From Pedobacter sp. FW305-3-2-15-E-R2A2 (GTDB lineage: Bacteria > Bacteroidota > Bacteroidia > Sphingobacteriales > Sphingobacteriaceae): a DNA stretch of 64,000 nucleotides. Position 1 is the first letter of the stretch. Each line of letters opens with the position of its first letter. Shown piece by piece: positions 62,647 to 64,000 of the stretch. The translations under genes and the position numbers were made by a program. The stretch is from assembly GCF_038446955.1 (NCBI RefSeq), contig NZ_CP151803.1, positions 3,968,001 to 4,032,000 on the forward strand, written 5' to 3'. The notes below the pieces were generated by a model, which saw only the letters and a program-made list of their open reading frames with translations, ran no database searches and was not told the origin of the DNA.

Positions 62647-63855
62647 ATGCTTAGTACATCAGAAATTGGCTTAATTAAAGCCACAGTCCCAATTTTAAGA
62701 GAACATGGAGTATTGCTAACCCAACATTTCTATAAAAGGATGTTCAGTCATAATCCTGAACTTCAACATGTTTTTAACATGGGAAACCAAAAAAACGGCA
62801 GCCAGCAAACCGCATTGGCACTCGCTGTTCTTGCCTATGCGGAACACATTGAAAACCCGTCTGTACTGCTCCCCGTTCTTCAAAGAATAGGCGATAAACA
62901 TACCAGTCTGCAGATCAGTGCAGCTCAATACGACATTGTTGGCAAGCACCTCCTCGCCTCCATCGCTGAAGTCCTTGGCGCAGCAGCAACAGAAGAACTG
63001 ATCACCGCATGGGCAAAAGCATACGGCCAGCTGGCAGACCTCATGATCAATCTCGAAAAATCGATATACCTGCAGAAAGCGGCCGTTAAGGGGGCCTGGA
63101 CGGGCTGGAGAAAGTTCATTATTGATCAGAAAACACCTGAATCAGATGAGATCACCTCTTTTTACCTGCGCCCGGAAGATGGACTGGAAGTTGCCATGCA
63201 CCAACCCGGTCAATACCTGAGCGTTAAGGTCTTTATCCCCGCATCAGGCATTTATCAGCCGAGACAATACAGCATCTCTTCTGCACCTGATGGGCATTAT
63301 TACCGCATTTCTGTAAAGAAAGAACTGGGCACTGCCGACAAAGAAGATGGCACAGTATCCAATTACCTGCACAATGTACTTCAGGAAGGAGATGTATTGG
63401 AAGCAAGTACTCCTGCCGGTGATTTCGTCCTGAACACCACTCAGCGCTCTCCTCTTGTACTTTTAAGCGGCGGTGTAGGTCAAACTCCTTTTGTATCTAT
63501 TATGGACTTCCTGAGCCGCGCAGATCAGCAACGCCAGGTTAGATGGGCACATGCCTGCAGGTCTGAAAACGTACATGCCTTTCGCGATCAGGTAAAAACC
63601 TGGGATGCCGAACACGATTGGTTTGAACATGTTGTATTCTATGAAAACGCTCAGAAAGAAGATAAGAACACACGATCGGGACGAATGGATGTCACTGAAA
63701 TCAGCGAAATGCTCCTGATACCGGAAGCAGATTATTATCTTTGCGGCCCTAAGCCCTTTATAGAAAAAACGATTGCTGATCTTTCCGCTTTAGGAGTAAA
63801 TCGCAAAAAGCTGTTTTTTGAAGAGTTTGGTCCACAAACCATTCAAATGAATTAA
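62647..63855 (+). CDS. hmp: flavohaemoprotein (nitric oxide dioxygenase)
   Basis: This 402-residue protein has the full Hmp layout. The globin domain (1-140) carries the proximal heme ligand His85 in GDKHTSLQIS and Tyr29 in the distal pocket. The FAD domain (150-255) has QPGQYLSV and RQYSISSAP. The NAD domain has LSGGVGQTPFVS and YYLCGPKPFIE. It converts nitric oxide to nitrate with NAD(P)H and O2. The gene is followed 10 bp later by an nsrR-like gene, and an NsrR-like palindrome lies over its promoter. Confidence 0.95.
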   Translation: MLSTSEIGLIKATVPILREHGVLLTQHFYKRMFSHNPELQHVFNMGNQKNGSQQTALALAVLAYAEHIENPSVLLPVLQRIGDKHTSLQISAAQYDIVGKHLLASIAEVLGAAATEELITAWAKAYGQLADLMINLEKSIYLQKAAVKGAWTGWRKFIIDQKTPESDEITSFYLRPEDGLEVAMHQPGQYLSVKVFIPASGIYQPRQYSISSAPDGHYYRISVKKELGTADKEDGTVSNYLHNVLQEGDVLEASTPAGDFVLNTTQRSPLVLLSGGVGQTPFVSIMDFLSRADQQRQVRWAHACRSENVHAFRDQVKTWDAEHDWFEHVVFYENAQKEDKNTRSGRMDVTEISEMLLIPEADYYLCGPKPFIEKTIADLSALGVNRKKLFFEEFGPQTIQMN

Positions 63856-63865
63856 CCACATATCA

Positions 63866-64000
63866 ATGAAACTGAATCAATTTACAGATTACGGATTGAG
63901 AATTCTGATGTACATGAGCCGTAAGCCGGAACACCTTCCTGCCACGACCATTACAGAACTCGCCGACCGCTTCGGAATCTCAAGAAACCATCTCGTTAAA
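63866..64000 (+). CDS. nsrR: Rrf2-family regulator, NsrR-like (partial, 3' end outside window)
   Basis: 45 residues are visible from the ATG at 63866 to the edge: MKLNQFTDYGLRILMYM, then ITELADRFGISRNHLVK, the Rrf2 helix-turn-helix. NsrR-type proteins open with this Q-F-T-D-Y-G-L-R-x-L-x-Y sequence. The Fe-S cysteines would lie beyond the edge. The position right behind hmp, with an NsrR-like palindrome upstream of hmp, supports a nitric-oxide-sensing repressor. Confidence 0.8.
   Translation, partial: MKLNQFTDYGLRILMYMSRKPEHLPATTITELADRFGISRNHLVK

Overview
The window looks like a chromosomal stretch of a Bacteroidota species, most likely Pedobacter or another Sphingobacteriaceae genus. The grounds are the protein families present (a TonB receptor with a carboxypeptidase-like N-terminal domain, a DUF6515 protein, a LytTR two-component pair, AraC and LuxR regulators of Bacteroidota type), the near absence of Shine-Dalgarno sequences, and several TAnnTTTG promoter elements. 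The genus is an inference; no rRNA or tRNA gene was seen.

Positions 1-24340 (minus strand) hold one tightly packed operon for an extracellular contractile injection system (eCIS; Afp/PVC/MAC-like). Read from its promoter side the order is: DUF4255/Pvc16-like cap, an unknown 440-aa protein, a single sheath, two unknown cysteine-rich coiled-coil proteins, two tube proteins, a 52-aa DUF5908 protein, a LysM tube-associated protein, a VgrG-like spike, a PAAR tip, a gp25-like protein, two very large baseplate proteins (1522 and 2147 aa), a tape-measure protein, and a DUF4157 protein cut by the left edge. No AAA+ ATPase and no separate tail fibre are visible; they may lie further left. A LuxR-type regulator gene lies just upstream, separated by a terminator-like hairpin. 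The least explained parts are the two cysteine-rich proteins, the 440-aa protein, and a long array of degenerate repeats inside the 2147-aa baseplate protein.

Positions 25400-46500 are ordinary accessory chromosome: a membrane-anchored AraC regulator with a DUF2306-like protein; an MFS transporter and esterase divergent from a LysR gene; a methyltransferase; a gamma-glutamyltransferase; a LytTR two-component system; a TonB-type receptor; an OhrR/Ohr peroxide-defence pair; an ABC exporter; and a Na+/H+ antiporter. Two gene remnants are present, an FtsX-type permease tail and the N-terminal third of a DUF4269 protein.

Positions 46500-64000 hold a stand-alone adenylation-carrier-reductase (A-T-R) NRPS-like enzyme, a lipoprotein, an operon of MoaF-like lipoprotein, DsbA-like protein and a metallo-beta-lactamase-fold protein that has lost its HxHxDH motif, a Crp/Fnr regulator, a patatin phospholipase, a second LysR/MFS module flanked by two serine hydrolases, a small acidic protein, a noncoding inverted-repeat element, a VOC protein, and hmp followed by an nsrR-like gene cut by the right edge. 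The two LysR genes are paralogues, and their divergent promoter regions share a nearly identical 24-bp operator-like sequence.
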